A DNA stretch of 17,589 bases from Tectiglobus sp963922535 (lineage in GTDB: Bacteria; Pseudomonadota; Alphaproteobacteria; Rhizobiales; Hyphomicrobiaceae), in the NCBI GenBank assembly GCA_963922535.1, contig CAWUIN010000057.1, positions 1-17,589 on the forward strand, given 5' to 3'. Position 1 is the stretch's first letter, and every line of letters starts with the position of its first letter. The notes below the pieces were generated by a model. The model saw only the letters and a list, made by a program, of their open reading frames with translations. It was not told the origin of the DNA and searched no databases. The translations under genes and the position numbers were made by a program. Positions 1-8,856 of the stretch are shown here, piece by piece.

Positions 1-51
1 AGTCCGGTTCTGTGAGAGGCGCGGTGGAGTAATCCATTGCGCCTACTCGAC
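1..51 (+). mobile_element. Group II intron, 3' end (domain V 3' strand and domain VI)
   Basis: The window opens with the 3' strand of a group II intron domain V (GTCCGGTTCTGTGAGAGG). It is followed by a domain VI stem, GGCGCGGTGGA and TCCATTGCGCC around a GTAA loop, and then the tail TACTCGAC. Bacterial group II introns typically end this way, with a branch-point A a few bases before a 3' terminus of the form AY. I place the 3' splice junction after base 51. The intron points along the plus strand, opposite to the gene it interrupts. The rest of the intron lies outside the window. Domain assignment rests on recognised motifs, not on a covariance model; the exact last base could be off by a few. 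Confidence 0.8.
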
Positions 52-222
52 GATCTTCAGCACAATAACATCAGGACGCGACAGCAACTGCGTGCTTGTA
101 AATTGTTGTCCGGTTTTGCCGAACGTGAGGTGCAATACCGGTTCGGTCTGCTCCGCATGTGCTTGTGAGTACAGCATTACTGCGAGCAGCGTTAAGACGT
201 ATGGCCTAAAATTGAATTTCAT
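43..222 (-). pseudogene. Secreted protein gene, disrupted by group II intron after about 57 codons
   Basis: Reading on the minus strand from ATG at 222, a perfect GGAGG Shine-Dalgarno lies 7 bases upstream (230-234). The product starts MKFNFRPYVLTLLAVMLYSQ and has a Sec signal peptide: a short basic start, a hydrophobic core and a probable AHA cleavage site near residue 23. The mature part reads EQTEPVLHLTFGKTGQQFTS and then LLSRPDVIVLKI. The last three codons (Val, Glu, stop) come from the intron, so genuine exon is only 52-222. An upstream in-frame ATG at 294 would translate the hairpin at 256-276 and is not the real start. The mature segment faintly resembles the beginning of periplasmic molybdopterin-domain oxidoreductases, but this is weak and I assign no function. 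If the intron is inserted antisense, it could not splice from this gene's mRNA and the gene would be inactive. Confidence 0.6.
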
Positions 223-255
223 TTTGCTGCCTCCACGTATCGTAAGCGTGAAAGA

Positions 256-300
256 CCACCGGCTCAAAGCCGGTGGCTTCCTGTTACGGCTCAAAGCCGG
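256..300 (-). repeat. Strong hairpin plus partial second copy, resembling an IS200/IS605-type end
   Basis: CCACCGGCT (256-264), loop CAA, AGCCGGTGG (268-276) is a perfect 9-bp stem. The 14-base core CGGCTCAAAGCCGG occurs at 260-273 and again at 287-300, so a second, shorter hairpin (287-299) follows. On the minus strand the order reads GAAGCCACCGGCTTTGAGCC, GGTGG, then TCTTTCAC. That is the style of subterminal hairpin found at right ends of IS200/IS605 elements, which overlaps the omega RNA of tnpB. No transposase or tnpB gene is nearby, so it would be a remnant. It could also be a stand-alone repeat or a second transcription-stopping hairpin after rne. Confidence 0.4.
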
Positions 301-332
301 ATCGGCTCGCCATTGGGCGGACTGGGTGCCTT

Positions 333-361
333 AAAAGAAGGCTCAGTGCTCTGACACCTTC
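333..361 (-). terminator. Intrinsic terminator downstream of rne
   Basis: On the minus strand GAAGG (361-357) pairs with CCTTC (341-337). Inside it TCAG pairs with CTGA around AGCA, and TTTT follows at once (336-333). The hairpin starts about 35 bases after the rne stop codon. It fits a Rho-independent terminator for rne. Confidence 0.7.
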
Positions 362-394
362 ATGCCAAAAAGTCGGGAGCAACAAAATGAGCAA

Positions 395-3300
395 TCAGGA
401 GCCGCCAAAACGACGTTGCCACCAGCCTTTACGCGCAGGCCTTAGCGACGACGCATCAGCCGGACTTGCTGCCTCCGGTGTCATCATGACGCTTTCCAGG
501 ACAGGAGCCGTTGAAACAGGTTCACCACGAGGAGATCTGGCCGGTTTTATCATGCGAGGTTCGTCATTGCTGTGCTGCAGTGGCTGAGCGTCCGTATCAG
601 GCGGGAGCTTGGCACCGTTGGCGCTGGTCTCCTCATCTGCAGCAGCGGGATCAATGGGAGAAGCCTGGAGAACGGTGTCTTTTTTTGCTGCCATTTCAAA
701 GCCATTGATAAGAGCTTCCGCATCTGCTGCACTAGCGTCATCAGATCGTGAGGAGAACCGATCGTCTTCTGGATTTGTCGCTTTTACAGGTTGAACTGCC
801 AGCTTATCATGCAGATCGTCTGAAGATGCAGGTGTTTGCAATGGCTCTGCAGGGGGAGCTGATTGTGAAGCGTTCTCGGTTGAAAGATGATGCATCTCAT
901 CGCCGGATGCGGCCGGAATGCTGTTCCGGTCTGCTTCCTGGGAAGCGACAGCAGGAGCCTGACGCGGAAGCAAGCCGGGTTGCGGAGCGCCTGGAGCCGT
1001 AACATCATCAACGACAGATTTGTCTCCACGATTACGTCGCCCGCCTCTCCGACCGCGACGGCGGCGACCTTGACGTTCTTCGTCCTGATTGTCCGTATCG
1101 CTGTTCGCCCGTTCTTCAATGGCTTCGGCTTCGGTATCCTGATTGCAGGAGAGGGATGAAAATTCAAGCATGGAATCCGCATTTTCATCCGCCGGAATAT
1201 CGCTTTCGCTGCGTCTGCCGCGCCGGCGCCGCTTGCGTCGCGTGCGCCTGTCACCATCGTCGCGTGGCTGGGTGGTATCTTGCGTGCTTTCCGGTTCTTC
1301 ATCAGGGCCTGTGAAGCCGGTATCGACGTTGATCGCAGCGCGTTCGATCCTGCCCGGCGGGCTTTTACCGCCATTTATCCGCTCAATGGTAAAATCCGAA
1401 CCCTGGCAGTCATCACTGGTATTGATATAGATCGTGACACCAAAACGTGCTTCCATATCAAGCACAAAATTACGCTTGTGATTGAGCAGGTATAACGCAA
1501 CATCGCGTGCGCAATGCGCGGTCATGGAGCTTGGTGCATGTCCCATCAGATTGTCTTCAAGCGAGCGAAGGACGGCTAACGCAACAGACTCGGTGGAGCG
1601 GATCGTTCCTGTTCCCTGGCAGGACTGACACGGCATGGTCGAGCCTTCGAGTACTCCCGTGCGCAACCTTTGCCGCGACATTTCCAGCAAGCCGAAATGG
1701 CTGATGCGGCCAACCTGGATACGGGCACGGTCATTGCGTAGGCATTCCTTAAGCTTACGCTCCACCGCACGGTTATTGCGTTTCTCCTCCATATCGATGA
1801 AGTCGATAACAATCAAACCGGCAAGGTCACGCAGCTTTAACTGCCGCGACAATTCTTCCGCGGCTTCCAGGTTGGTGTTAAGTGCTGTGTCTTCGATGGA
1901 GAATTTTTTGGTGGATTTGCCCGAGTTAACATCAACGGCGACGAGAGCTTCTGTCTGATTGATAACCAGATAACCACCGGATCTCAGCTGCACAAACGGA
2001 CTGAACATCGCGTTGAGCTGTGGTTCAATGCGATAGCGCGCAAACAATGGCATTTTATCGTCATATTTTATGACATTCTTAGCGTGGCTGGGCATGAGCA
2101 TGCGCATAAAGCTTTTGGCTTCCTTATGCGCTTCTTCGCCTGCTACGATAACCTGATCGATATCTTTTGAATAAAGATCGCGGATTGAACGCTTGATAAG
2201 ATTGCCTTCCTCGTAAACTAACGATGGCGCCGTCGACTGAAGCGTAAGATCGCGTATGTTCTCCCAAAGGCGCAGAAGATACTCGAAGTCACGCTTAATT
2301 TCCTGCTTAGTACGAGATGCTCCGGCCGTACGAATGATCAGGCCCATGCCTTCCGGAACCTCAAGTTCTTGGGCAATGGCCTTCAGGCGTTTGCGGTCCT
2401 GGAGATTGGTAATTTTCCTCGAAATACCGCCGCCGCGTGCCGTATTCGGCATGAGCACGGTATAGCGTCCGGCGAGCGAAAGGTATGTTGTTAGTGCCGC
2501 TCCCTTGTTCCCGCGCTCCTCCTTGACAACCTGCACCAGAACAACCTGGCGGCGTTTCATGACTTCCTGGATTTTATAAGAACGGGCGCGGCGGCGCCGT
2601 GTCGGGACTTCACAAAGGGCGTCGGCTTCGTTGCCGACTTCATCGATCTGTTCCTCACTATCGGGCCGATCCTCTTCAATCTCGCCATCGTCATCGATCA
2701 GTGGGCGCGCCTCGGCAAATATTGGAGCGTTATCGAGATGGGAAGCGGCTGCTAATGGGGGGCATTCTTCAGCGCCCGTTTCTGACACCTCTGTATCTGT
2801 TTCCTCAGCCGCTGGAACCGTTGACGATATCTGGTCAGCCGGCAGCTCAACTTCTAAGGGTGCTTTTTCCATATGAGCCGGATGCGCCTGATCCTTGCCC
2901 AGAGTATCATCATCACAAAGCTCTGAACCAGTTTCGCTTTCATCTGTTGGCGCAACGATCTCGTCTTGCGTTTGTCGTGGCGCTGGCGCGCTCGTTACAT
3001 CTTCAACGGCAAGCTCAATCACTTCGCTGACGATGCGTTCATCGCGAGAGGTTTCTGCCGCCATCGTTCGCGGGTCGCTGGAACTTTCATTATCATCGTC
3101 TTTAGCATTGTCATGATTTTGCGAAATGGCTGTAGATTCGCCATCAGTTTTGTCGACAGGAGCGGCAGAATCGTCAACAGGATGGACATGGTCGTCCTGC
3201 GGCAGAAACTTTTGTGGTGTTTCTAAAGCTGCGTCCTGTGTAAAGGCCGGGTCCAGTTCTGTTTCTCCAGCCTCCCCTGCCGCCAGAGACAAGGCTTTAT

Positions 3301-3925
3301 TGCCCGGCTTTGTTGCAGACTGTAGTTGTTGACCATCCGGCATCAGATCGGCGGTCGCAGTCCCCGTTTCAATTTCGACACTGTAGCTTAGCTGTTCATC
3401 TGATACCGGCGGCAGCAGATCAGACACATCAATCGCGTTGGCTTCGATGTCGTCATCGTCCCAGTCGTCGCCGCCATTATCTTCGACAAACTCGTGAGCT
3501 CCAGCATGGGCATCGTCGTCGTCGCTGGCCTGAACAGCATCCAGCGAGATGTCTTTTTCATCAGACTTGTCTTCGTCTGTTATCGTAGCAGTATCTTCAA
3601 GTATGAAATCGTCATCGCCATCATCCTCGTAATGGTGAGACATTTCCTCTTCAAGGAGGGCCAGGCGATCTGAATGGGGGATTTGATAGTAATCTGTGTG
3701 AATTTCATTAAACGCTAAAAACCCATGGCGGTTGCCGCCATAATCCACGAAAGCCGCTTGCAGCGATGGTTCAACGCGGGTCACCTTGGCAAGAAAGATG
3801 CTGCCCCTCAAGAGTTTTCGTGCTGCTGATTCGTAATCAAATTCCTCTACACGCCCGTTGCGCAGGACCACAACCCGGGTTTCCTCCGGGTGGGTGGCAT
3901 CGATAAGCATTTTATTTTCGGCCAT
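395..3925 (-). CDS. rne: Ribonuclease E with a very long acidic insert
   Basis: The product (1176 aa) is the essential endoribonuclease of the RNA degradosome; it processes rRNA and tRNA and starts mRNA decay. Residues 35-85 hold the beginning of the S1 domain (RGSIFLAKVTRVEPSLQAAF). Residues 91-440 are an insert rich in Asp and Glu (about 105 of 350). The fold resumes at 445-480. The catalytic Mg-binding motifs are DVNSG (Asp665) and DFIDM (Asp708, Asp711), equivalent to E. coli Asp303 and Asp346. The zinc-link CxxC is Cys766/Cys769. After about 870 the chain is low-complexity, with Arg-rich RNA-binding patches at 893-905 and 951-966. It ends in ARKGWWQRRFGG, like the GWW tail known to bind PNPase in Caulobacter. 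The start has GAGGA (3939-3935) 9 bases upstream. No frameshift is seen. The divergent neighbour is the amidase gene. Confidence 0.97.
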   Translation of the reverse strand: MAENKMLIDATHPEETRVVVLRNGRVEEFDYESAARKLLRGSIFLAKVTRVEPSLQAAFVDYGGNRHGFLAFNEIHTDYYQIPHSDRLALLEEEMSHHYEDDGDDDFILEDTATITDEDKSDEKDISLDAVQASDDDDAHAGAHEFVEDNGGDDWDDDDIEANAIDVSDLLPPVSDEQLSYSVEIETGTATADLMPDGQQLQSATKPGNKALSLAAGEAGETELDPAFTQDAALETPQKFLPQDDHVHPVDDSAAPVDKTDGESTAISQNHDNAKDDDNESSSDPRTMAAETSRDERIVSEVIELAVEDVTSAPAPRQTQDEIVAPTDESETGSELCDDDTLGKDQAHPAHMEKAPLEVELPADQISSTVPAAEETDTEVSETGAEECPPLAAASHLDNAPIFAEARPLIDDDGEIEEDRPDSEEQIDEVGNEADALCEVPTRRRRARSYKIQEVMKRRQVVLVQVVKEERGNKGAALTTYLSLAGRYTVLMPNTARGGGISRKITNLQDRKRLKAIAQELEVPEGMGLIIRTAGASRTKQEIKRDFEYLLRLWENIRDLTLQSTAPSLVYEEGNLIKRSIRDLYSKDIDQVIVAGEEAHKEAKSFMRMLMPSHAKNVIKYDDKMPLFARYRIEPQLNAMFSPFVQLRSGGYLVINQTEALVAVDVNSGKSTKKFSIEDTALNTNLEAAEELSRQLKLRDLAGLIVIDFIDMEEKRNNRAVERKLKECLRNDRARIQVGRISHFGLLEMSRQRLRTGVLEGSTMPCQSCQGTGTIRSTESVALAVLRSLEDNLMGHAPSSMTAHCARDVALYLLNHKRNFVLDMEARFGVTIYINTSDDCQGSDFTIERINGGKSPPGRIERAAINVDTGFTGPDEEPESTQDTTQPRDDGDRRTRRKRRRRGRRSESDIPADENADSMLEFSSLSCNQDTEAEAIEERANSDTDNQDEERQGRRRRGRRGGRRNRGDKSVVDDVTAPGAPQPGLLPRQAPAVASQEADRNSIPAASGDEMHHLSTENASQSAPPAEPLQTPASSDDLHDKLAVQPVKATNPEDDRFSSRSDDASAADAEALINGFEMAAKKDTVLQASPIDPAAADEETSANGAKLPPDTDAQPLQHSNDEPRMIKPARSPRGEPVSTAPVLESVMMTPEAASPADASSLRPARKGWWQRRFGGS

Positions 3926-4866
3926 AGCCAGTGTTCCTCGGTGCGCTCGGCTGACCAGGTATCTGCAAGCCGGTCAAAAGCTGGGTGCGATACGCAATCC
4001 CGTTGTGCGCACATATTTGGTTGATTATTTCGGTTGTTTTTGGAAAGGGACCCGGCTCTAAATGAGATGAAGCACAGGGTGGCACGCTGCTTTCCGCCAG
4101 GAATTTGGATTCGCGCGATCAAGTGCGGCCGAGAAGGCCAGCATCGCTCCAGCAATATCCCGTTGGTATTGAAATTTAGCAGCATATGATCTTTCGGTTA
4201 TGGCTTTGATCACCACTTGAATGGCAGACCTGAAAGCCGGCTGCCCTTTATCAGGGCCGATATTCGGGAACTTGAAACTCCCGGTTTATGGCGATGCGGG
4301 TCCCCTTTCCGGGCCGTCCGCGCAAAGCTGAAGTTAAATAATCCGCCCAATCGAAGCTTAGGTTTTAAAAACGGCTCATGAGGTGGATCAGAAATTCGTT
4401 CAAAATATGCAGTATGACTATAAACGAATTTATGGCCTGTCTCACTGTAAAATAAAGATTTATGGAACTTGTAAGGTGCAGTCAGTTGCCGCATTAAGCC
4501 GGCAAAGGCAAACTATTTTAAGGCATCCTGTGACGTGAAGTCCAATTCTTTCCTTATAATCCAAATTTACATCGATTCTTCCACCTATCTTCTTTATCTG
4601 ACAGCAGATTGTATGTTTCATGGCAAACAGCTTGTTTGCTAATTTGTCGCGCTGAAGCAAATATTTCGCAGTAATCGCAGACTTTTAAAAAACCTATAAC
4701 ATCTTTTACTGTATTCACTTGATGATTCGTATGACGTAGTATTTCGGAGTGTAAAGAACCACACGGCGACAGGCAAGGGGATGATGAGAAATCTTTGCTG
4801 TTTCAATCAGAAAACTTTCAAAGCATTGCACAGGTATGCTCAACAAAACGTTAACGGCATCAGGGA
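3926..4866. other. Long gene-free region between rne and amiC; likely rne leader and divergent promoters
   Basis: This stretch of 941 bases separates two divergent genes, and I find no convincing coding sequence in it. On the rne side several short stems exist. Examples are CGGGA/TCCCG (4265-4269 with 4279-4283), GGCAG/CTGCC (4223-4227 with 4241-4245) and a GGCC/GGCC pair near 4126-4140. RNase E genes of other bacteria have long structured 5' leaders that let the enzyme cut its own message, so autoregulation is a reasonable inference but is not shown here. A TATAAT at 4555-4560 faces amiC, but the candidate -35 (GTGACG, 19 bases away) is poor. The part from about 4400 to 4760 is noticeably AT-rich. 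Confidence 0.35.
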
Positions 4867-6096
4867 ATGAGTGCGGGACATTTTTTGCAGCAGCGGTGTG
4901 GATGGTGCCTGTCGATCTTCCTGAGTGCTTCGGTGTTTGGGGGCTTTGAATGCGATGCCCGGCCACCTGGTTCTGCTCCGTATGCGAAACGGATCCAATT
5001 CCTTAACAAAAATGAAATAACTCAAATCCGTTTGCACCTTTCGCACCCCCTCAGGATTTCTGTATTTTCTCTGCCGTCCCCTTATCGGCTTATACTGGAT
5101 TTGCCAACGGTCGATTTTGCGGCCATTCAAGGGGCTTCTCCGGGGGAGCACACTCTGATACAGGCGTTTCGTGCCGGTTTGATCGCTCCAAACCAATCTC
5201 GCCTTGTGTTAGATATGCACAAACCATTCAAACTTATGGATGTGCGCGCCAAGGAAGACGCTGGTGACAGTATTATCATTTTGGATATTGCTGCGATCAA
5301 GGCGATTTCCTTCCGTCCGCAAGGGGTGCCTCCGCGTCTGTCGCGTTCGGCGGCTTTGCAGGGTCTCAAACCATCTTCTGCAGAAAAAGGAAACACCAGG
5401 TTTGTCATTATCGTTGATCCCGGACACGGCGGCACCGACCCCGGCGCAATTGGAAAAAGCCGTTTGATGGAAAAGGACATTGTTTTGAGCGTTGCTGTTC
5501 GGCTTGCACGTGTCCTGGGCGCAAAACAGCATTACAAAGTGGTTTTAACACGCGATGAAGATGTTTTTGTCTCCCTCGACGATCGCGTGGCGCTGGCACG
5601 ATCGCATGAGGCTGATCTGTTTATTTCGCTGCATGCTGATGCGGTGGCAATAGCCAGCAACGCAGGTAAAATCCAGGGCGCATCAATTTATACACTGTCA
5701 CGTATCGCATCGGATGATCGCGCAGAAGCGTTGGCCGAAAAAGAAAACGCATCCGATGTCCTGGCCGGTTTGCCGATCGCGCCTTCGTCGGCGCGTGGCC
5801 GTATCGAGGCTATCTTATTCGATCTTATGCGTCGGGAGACGGCAGATTTTTCATTTCGATTACGTGAACACCTGTTAAGGCGGCTGCGTCATTCCATTCG
5901 CATGTCACGCTCGCCACGTCGATCTGCTAATTTTCGTGTTCTTCGCCAGCCAGAGACGCCATCGGTCCTGATCGAACTCGGTTACATGAGCAATACGCAG
6001 GACGTGCGCGAACTCATTAAACCACGCTGGCAAGAACGGGCTGCTAAGGCCATCGCACTGGCTGTTGATGCTTATTTTGGAGAAATCCGCAGATAA
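4867..6096 (+). CDS. amiC: N-acetylmuramoyl-L-alanine amidase (AMIN + Amidase_3)
   Basis: This 409-aa exported zinc amidase cleaves the bond between MurNAc and the L-Ala of the stem peptide to help separate daughter cells. A hydrophobic segment at 11-26 looks like a signal peptide. An AMIN domain, which targets such enzymes to peptidoglycan or septa, covers about 40-142. The Amidase_3 domain covers about 177-405. Its zinc ligands are visible: His187 in DPGHGG, Glu202 in LMEKDIVL and His256 in SLHAD; the catalytic Glu370 is in LIELGYMSN. Residues 140-178 form a linker. The ATG start is odd because AGGGA touches it with no spacer. A TTG at codon 7 (4885), with GGGA about 7 bases before it, is an alternative and would leave the signal peptide intact. 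The gene precedes mrcA by about 220 bp, a pairing usual in Alphaproteobacteria. The symbol is by family; amiA/amiB are equally possible names. Confidence 0.93.
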   Translation: MSAGHFLQQRCGWCLSIFLSASVFGGFECDARPPGSAPYAKRIQFLNKNEITQIRLHLSHPLRISVFSLPSPYRLILDLPTVDFAAIQGASPGEHTLIQAFRAGLIAPNQSRLVLDMHKPFKLMDVRAKEDAGDSIIILDIAAIKAISFRPQGVPPRLSRSAALQGLKPSSAEKGNTRFVIIVDPGHGGTDPGAIGKSRLMEKDIVLSVAVRLARVLGAKQHYKVVLTRDEDVFVSLDDRVALARSHEADLFISLHADAVAIASNAGKIQGASIYTLSRIASDDRAEALAEKENASDVLAGLPIAPSSARGRIEAILFDLMRRETADFSFRLREHLLRRLRHSIRMSRSPRRSANFRVLRQPETPSVLIELGYMSNTQDVRELIKPRWQERAAKAIALAVDAYFGEIRR

Positions 6097-6318
6097 GCTA
6101 TTTTGTTGCGCCATAGACTCAGATATCCACCCTCCACGATCAGATCCATTGTGGGTATGGTGCTTATGCATGTCGCAGTTATATTTCTTTATTGTGCCCG
6201 GCTTGTGCCACATTACGCTTTACATTATCGTGGCAATAAATTGAGTTCTTAATATATACTCAGACACTATGCATCATAATTAGGCATCCATATCAACGTT
6301 GGATGGAAATTGAAGCTT

Positions 6319-8856
6319 ATGCAGCACAAGCAGCAGCAATTATCACCCTCGGCCAGGCCAAGGCGGCGCAGAAAGCGTAAGAAGAGAAGCATTCTTTTCA
6401 ACGTTATCGTGTTTTTGTTTGCTGTTGGCACATTGGTCGGCCTGGGTGGTGTGTCGGTTGCAGGCTTTTTCATTTGGAAGGTGTCGCAAGATCTGCCGAG
6501 TTACAAAAGCCTGGAGGAATATGAACCTCCGGTTATGACACGGGTTCATGCAAATAACGGTTCGCTACTTGCCGAATATGCCCGCGAACGCAGGATATTT
6601 GTGCCAATCAACACTGTGCCGCCGCTTGTTATCGGCGCCTTTCTCTCCGCAGAAGATAAGAATTTTTTTTCCCATGGTGGTCTGGATTTCCGTGGCATCG
6701 CAATCGCACTTTTCAAGCATATTGTAATGCGACAGCGCCTCGTCGGCGCATCGACAATTACGCAGCAGGTTGCAAAGAATTTTCTATTAACCAACGAACG
6801 TTCCTTCAGGCGGAAACTAAAGGAAGCCATTATTTCACTGCGCATTGAAGAGGCTTTCAGTAAAGAGAAAATCCTTGAGCTGTATTTAAATGAGATTTAT
6901 CTAGGTAATGGAGCATACGGCGTTGCGGCGGCGGCGCTGAACTATTTTAACAAAGAACTCAAAGATCTGACAGTCGAGGAAGCAGCATACCTTGCCGTTC
7001 TTCCCAAGGCTCCGACGAGATATCACCCGATCCGGCAGAAAGAGAGGGCTGTTGCCCGCCGCAACTGGATCTTGAGTGAAATGTTTGAAAATGGTTACGT
7101 AACCCGCGAAGAGTTTAAGGCAGCACAACAGAAGCCACTAGCCGTAAATTTCAGGCCGTTTGGTACACACAACTTTGCCGCAGAGTATTTTGCTGAAGAA
7201 GTGCGCCGCACCATGCTTGAAATTTATGACCAGAAAACGCTTTACGGCGGTGGCCTGTCGGTTCGCACAACGCTTGATCCGCAATTACAGGAATACGCCC
7301 GTAAAGCGTTACTCGATGGACTCATAGAATTTGACCGCTCAAAGGGATGGCGTGGTCCGCTTAAGCAGATCGATATCGAGGGTGACTGGGGCAGTGAACT
7401 TGCCAAGATTAAGGTGCCTGCGGATCTCAGGCCCTGGGAACTCGGCGTTGTCCTGAAAGTTGACAGCAAAAATGCTCTTGTTGGCTTGCAGCCCAGACGC
7501 GGGCCTGACCGCAGGCTGGTTAGCGAACGCCAGGCCGTGCAAATATCAATTAAGGATATGGAATGGGCGGGCAAGTTCCAGGCCACAGACAAGTCCAAAG
7601 GGCCAAAGCCAAAGAAGCCATCTGAAGTTCTGGCTCTCGGAGACGTAATTTACGTGGCGCCGAAAGATGCCAAGAAACGTGATGGTGCCTGGCAGCTGAT
7701 GCAAGTCCCCGATGTTGGCGGTGGTATGGCAGTGATGGATCCACATAGCGGCCGAGTGCTCGCAATCGTTGGAGGTTTCTCATTCTCAATCAGTCAGTTC
7801 GATCGGTCGATTCAGGCGAGGCGTCAGCCGGGTTCTGCATTCAAGCCGCTGGTTTATGCGGCCGCCATTGATAATGGTTATAAATCGACGACCATCGTAC
7901 TTGACGCGCCAATTGAGATTGATCAGGGCTCAGATAAAGAGGTCTGGCGGCCAGAAAACTACAACAAGAACCGCTCTTACGGTCCCTCAACCCTGCGGCT
8001 GGGCATTGAAAAGTCACGTAACCAGATGACGGTACGTCTGGCTCAGGATATTGGCATGCCGCTGATTAGTGAATATGCTATTAACCGGTTTGGTGTTTAT
8101 TCCAGTCTGATGCCGGTGCTTTCCATGTCGCTTGGGGCTGGTGAGACGACGCTCCTGCGGATGGTGTCTGCTTATGCGATGTTTGCAAATGGCGGTCGCA
8201 AGATTGAGGCAACACTGATCGACCGGATACAAGATCGTTGGGGGGCGACGATCTGGCGCCACGATAAGCGCGAATGTACGGGCTGCAACGCTCCTGAATG
8301 GACTGCTGATCAGGTGGAACCGGAGATCCCCGATGATCGCCGCCAGATCATCGATTCTCATACTGCTTATCAGATTACCTCAATGCTTGCGGGTGTTGTG
8401 CAGCGCGGGACCGCAACGGGGGTTAAGAAGATTGTCAAAGACGCGATGCTTGCGGGGAAAACAGGAACGACCAATGATGCCAAAGATGCATGGTTTGTTG
8501 GCTATTCGCCGGATCTGGTTGCCGGCGTATATATAGGTTATGATACACCACAGCCAATGGGCAAATCTGCAACCGGTGGACAGGTTGCGGCGCCAATATT
8601 TGCAAACTTTATGAAGATGGCTCTGGAAGGCAAGCAGGCCGTACCTTTCCGTATTCCGCCGGGCATCAAGCTTATTACTGTCAATCGTATGACGGGTTTG
8701 CGCGCAGTTCCAGGCGATGAAGATACGATTGAAGAAGCTTTCAAACCAACTGAAGAGCCTGACGATCCCAATTCTTTCCTCGGCTACCAAAGTGCCGACG
8801 GTGTCTATGGCACGACACAGCAGAATGTGAGTTCAGGCCGCGGCAAAGTTTATTGA
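6319..8856 (+). CDS. mrcA: Penicillin-binding protein 1A (bifunctional class A PBP)
   Basis: This protein of about 845 aa polymerises lipid II into glycan strands and cross-links the peptides on the outer face of the inner membrane. Numbering from ATG at 6319: a basic cytoplasmic tail (to about 24) and one membrane anchor (about 25-54) come first. The GT51 transglycosylase domain (about 70-245) has the catalytic Glu112 in SAEDKNFF and the motif GASTITQQ. An OB-like region (about 315-460) follows. The transpeptidase has SAFK (nucleophile Ser506, Lys509), SRN (Ser566-Asn568) and KTG (Lys714). All motifs are intact. A TTG at 6310 is in frame and upstream, but GGA at 6305-6307 is better spaced for the ATG. 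An alternative symbol is ponA. It lies 222 bp after the amidase gene on the same strand, so co-regulation is likely but a separate promoter is possible. Confidence 0.96.
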   Translation: MQHKQQQLSPSARPRRRRKRKKRSILFNVIVFLFAVGTLVGLGGVSVAGFFIWKVSQDLPSYKSLEEYEPPVMTRVHANNGSLLAEYARERRIFVPINTVPPLVIGAFLSAEDKNFFSHGGLDFRGIAIALFKHIVMRQRLVGASTITQQVAKNFLLTNERSFRRKLKEAIISLRIEEAFSKEKILELYLNEIYLGNGAYGVAAAALNYFNKELKDLTVEEAAYLAVLPKAPTRYHPIRQKERAVARRNWILSEMFENGYVTREEFKAAQQKPLAVNFRPFGTHNFAAEYFAEEVRRTMLEIYDQKTLYGGGLSVRTTLDPQLQEYARKALLDGLIEFDRSKGWRGPLKQIDIEGDWGSELAKIKVPADLRPWELGVVLKVDSKNALVGLQPRRGPDRRLVSERQAVQISIKDMEWAGKFQATDKSKGPKPKKPSEVLALGDVIYVAPKDAKKRDGAWQLMQVPDVGGGMAVMDPHSGRVLAIVGGFSFSISQFDRSIQARRQPGSAFKPLVYAAAIDNGYKSTTIVLDAPIEIDQGSDKEVWRPENYNKNRSYGPSTLRLGIEKSRNQMTVRLAQDIGMPLISEYAINRFGVYSSLMPVLSMSLGAGETTLLRMVSAYAMFANGGRKIEATLIDRIQDRWGATIWRHDKRECTGCNAPEWTADQVEPEIPDDRRQIIDSHTAYQITSMLAGVVQRGTATGVKKIVKDAMLAGKTGTTNDAKDAWFVGYSPDLVAGVYIGYDTPQPMGKSATGGQVAAPIFANFMKMALEGKQAVPFRIPPGIKLITVNRMTGLRAVPGDEDTIEEAFKPTEEPDDPNSFLGYQSADGVYGTTQQNVSSGRGKVY

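Noticed and set aside
256..300. Start of a CRISPR array (repeated CGGCTCAAAGCCGG)
   Set aside because: Only two copies with a 13-base gap and no further repeats; better explained as tandem hairpins.
784..1374. 196-codon minus-strand frame within rne
   Set aside because: It is a shadow in another frame of the Arg-rich, low-complexity C-terminal part of rne.
4210..4494. 94-codon minus-strand reading frame upstream of rne
   Set aside because: Low-complexity composition with no domain and no good ribosome binding site; more likely chance in the rne leader.
4530..4560. GTGACG ... TATAAT as promoter of the amidase gene
   Set aside because: The 19-base spacing and poor -35, plus a leader of about 300 bases, make it too uncertain to annotate separately.
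6232..6260. Possible promoter of mrcA with TATACT at 6255
   Set aside because: No acceptable -35 at 16-18 bases upstream; too weak to list.
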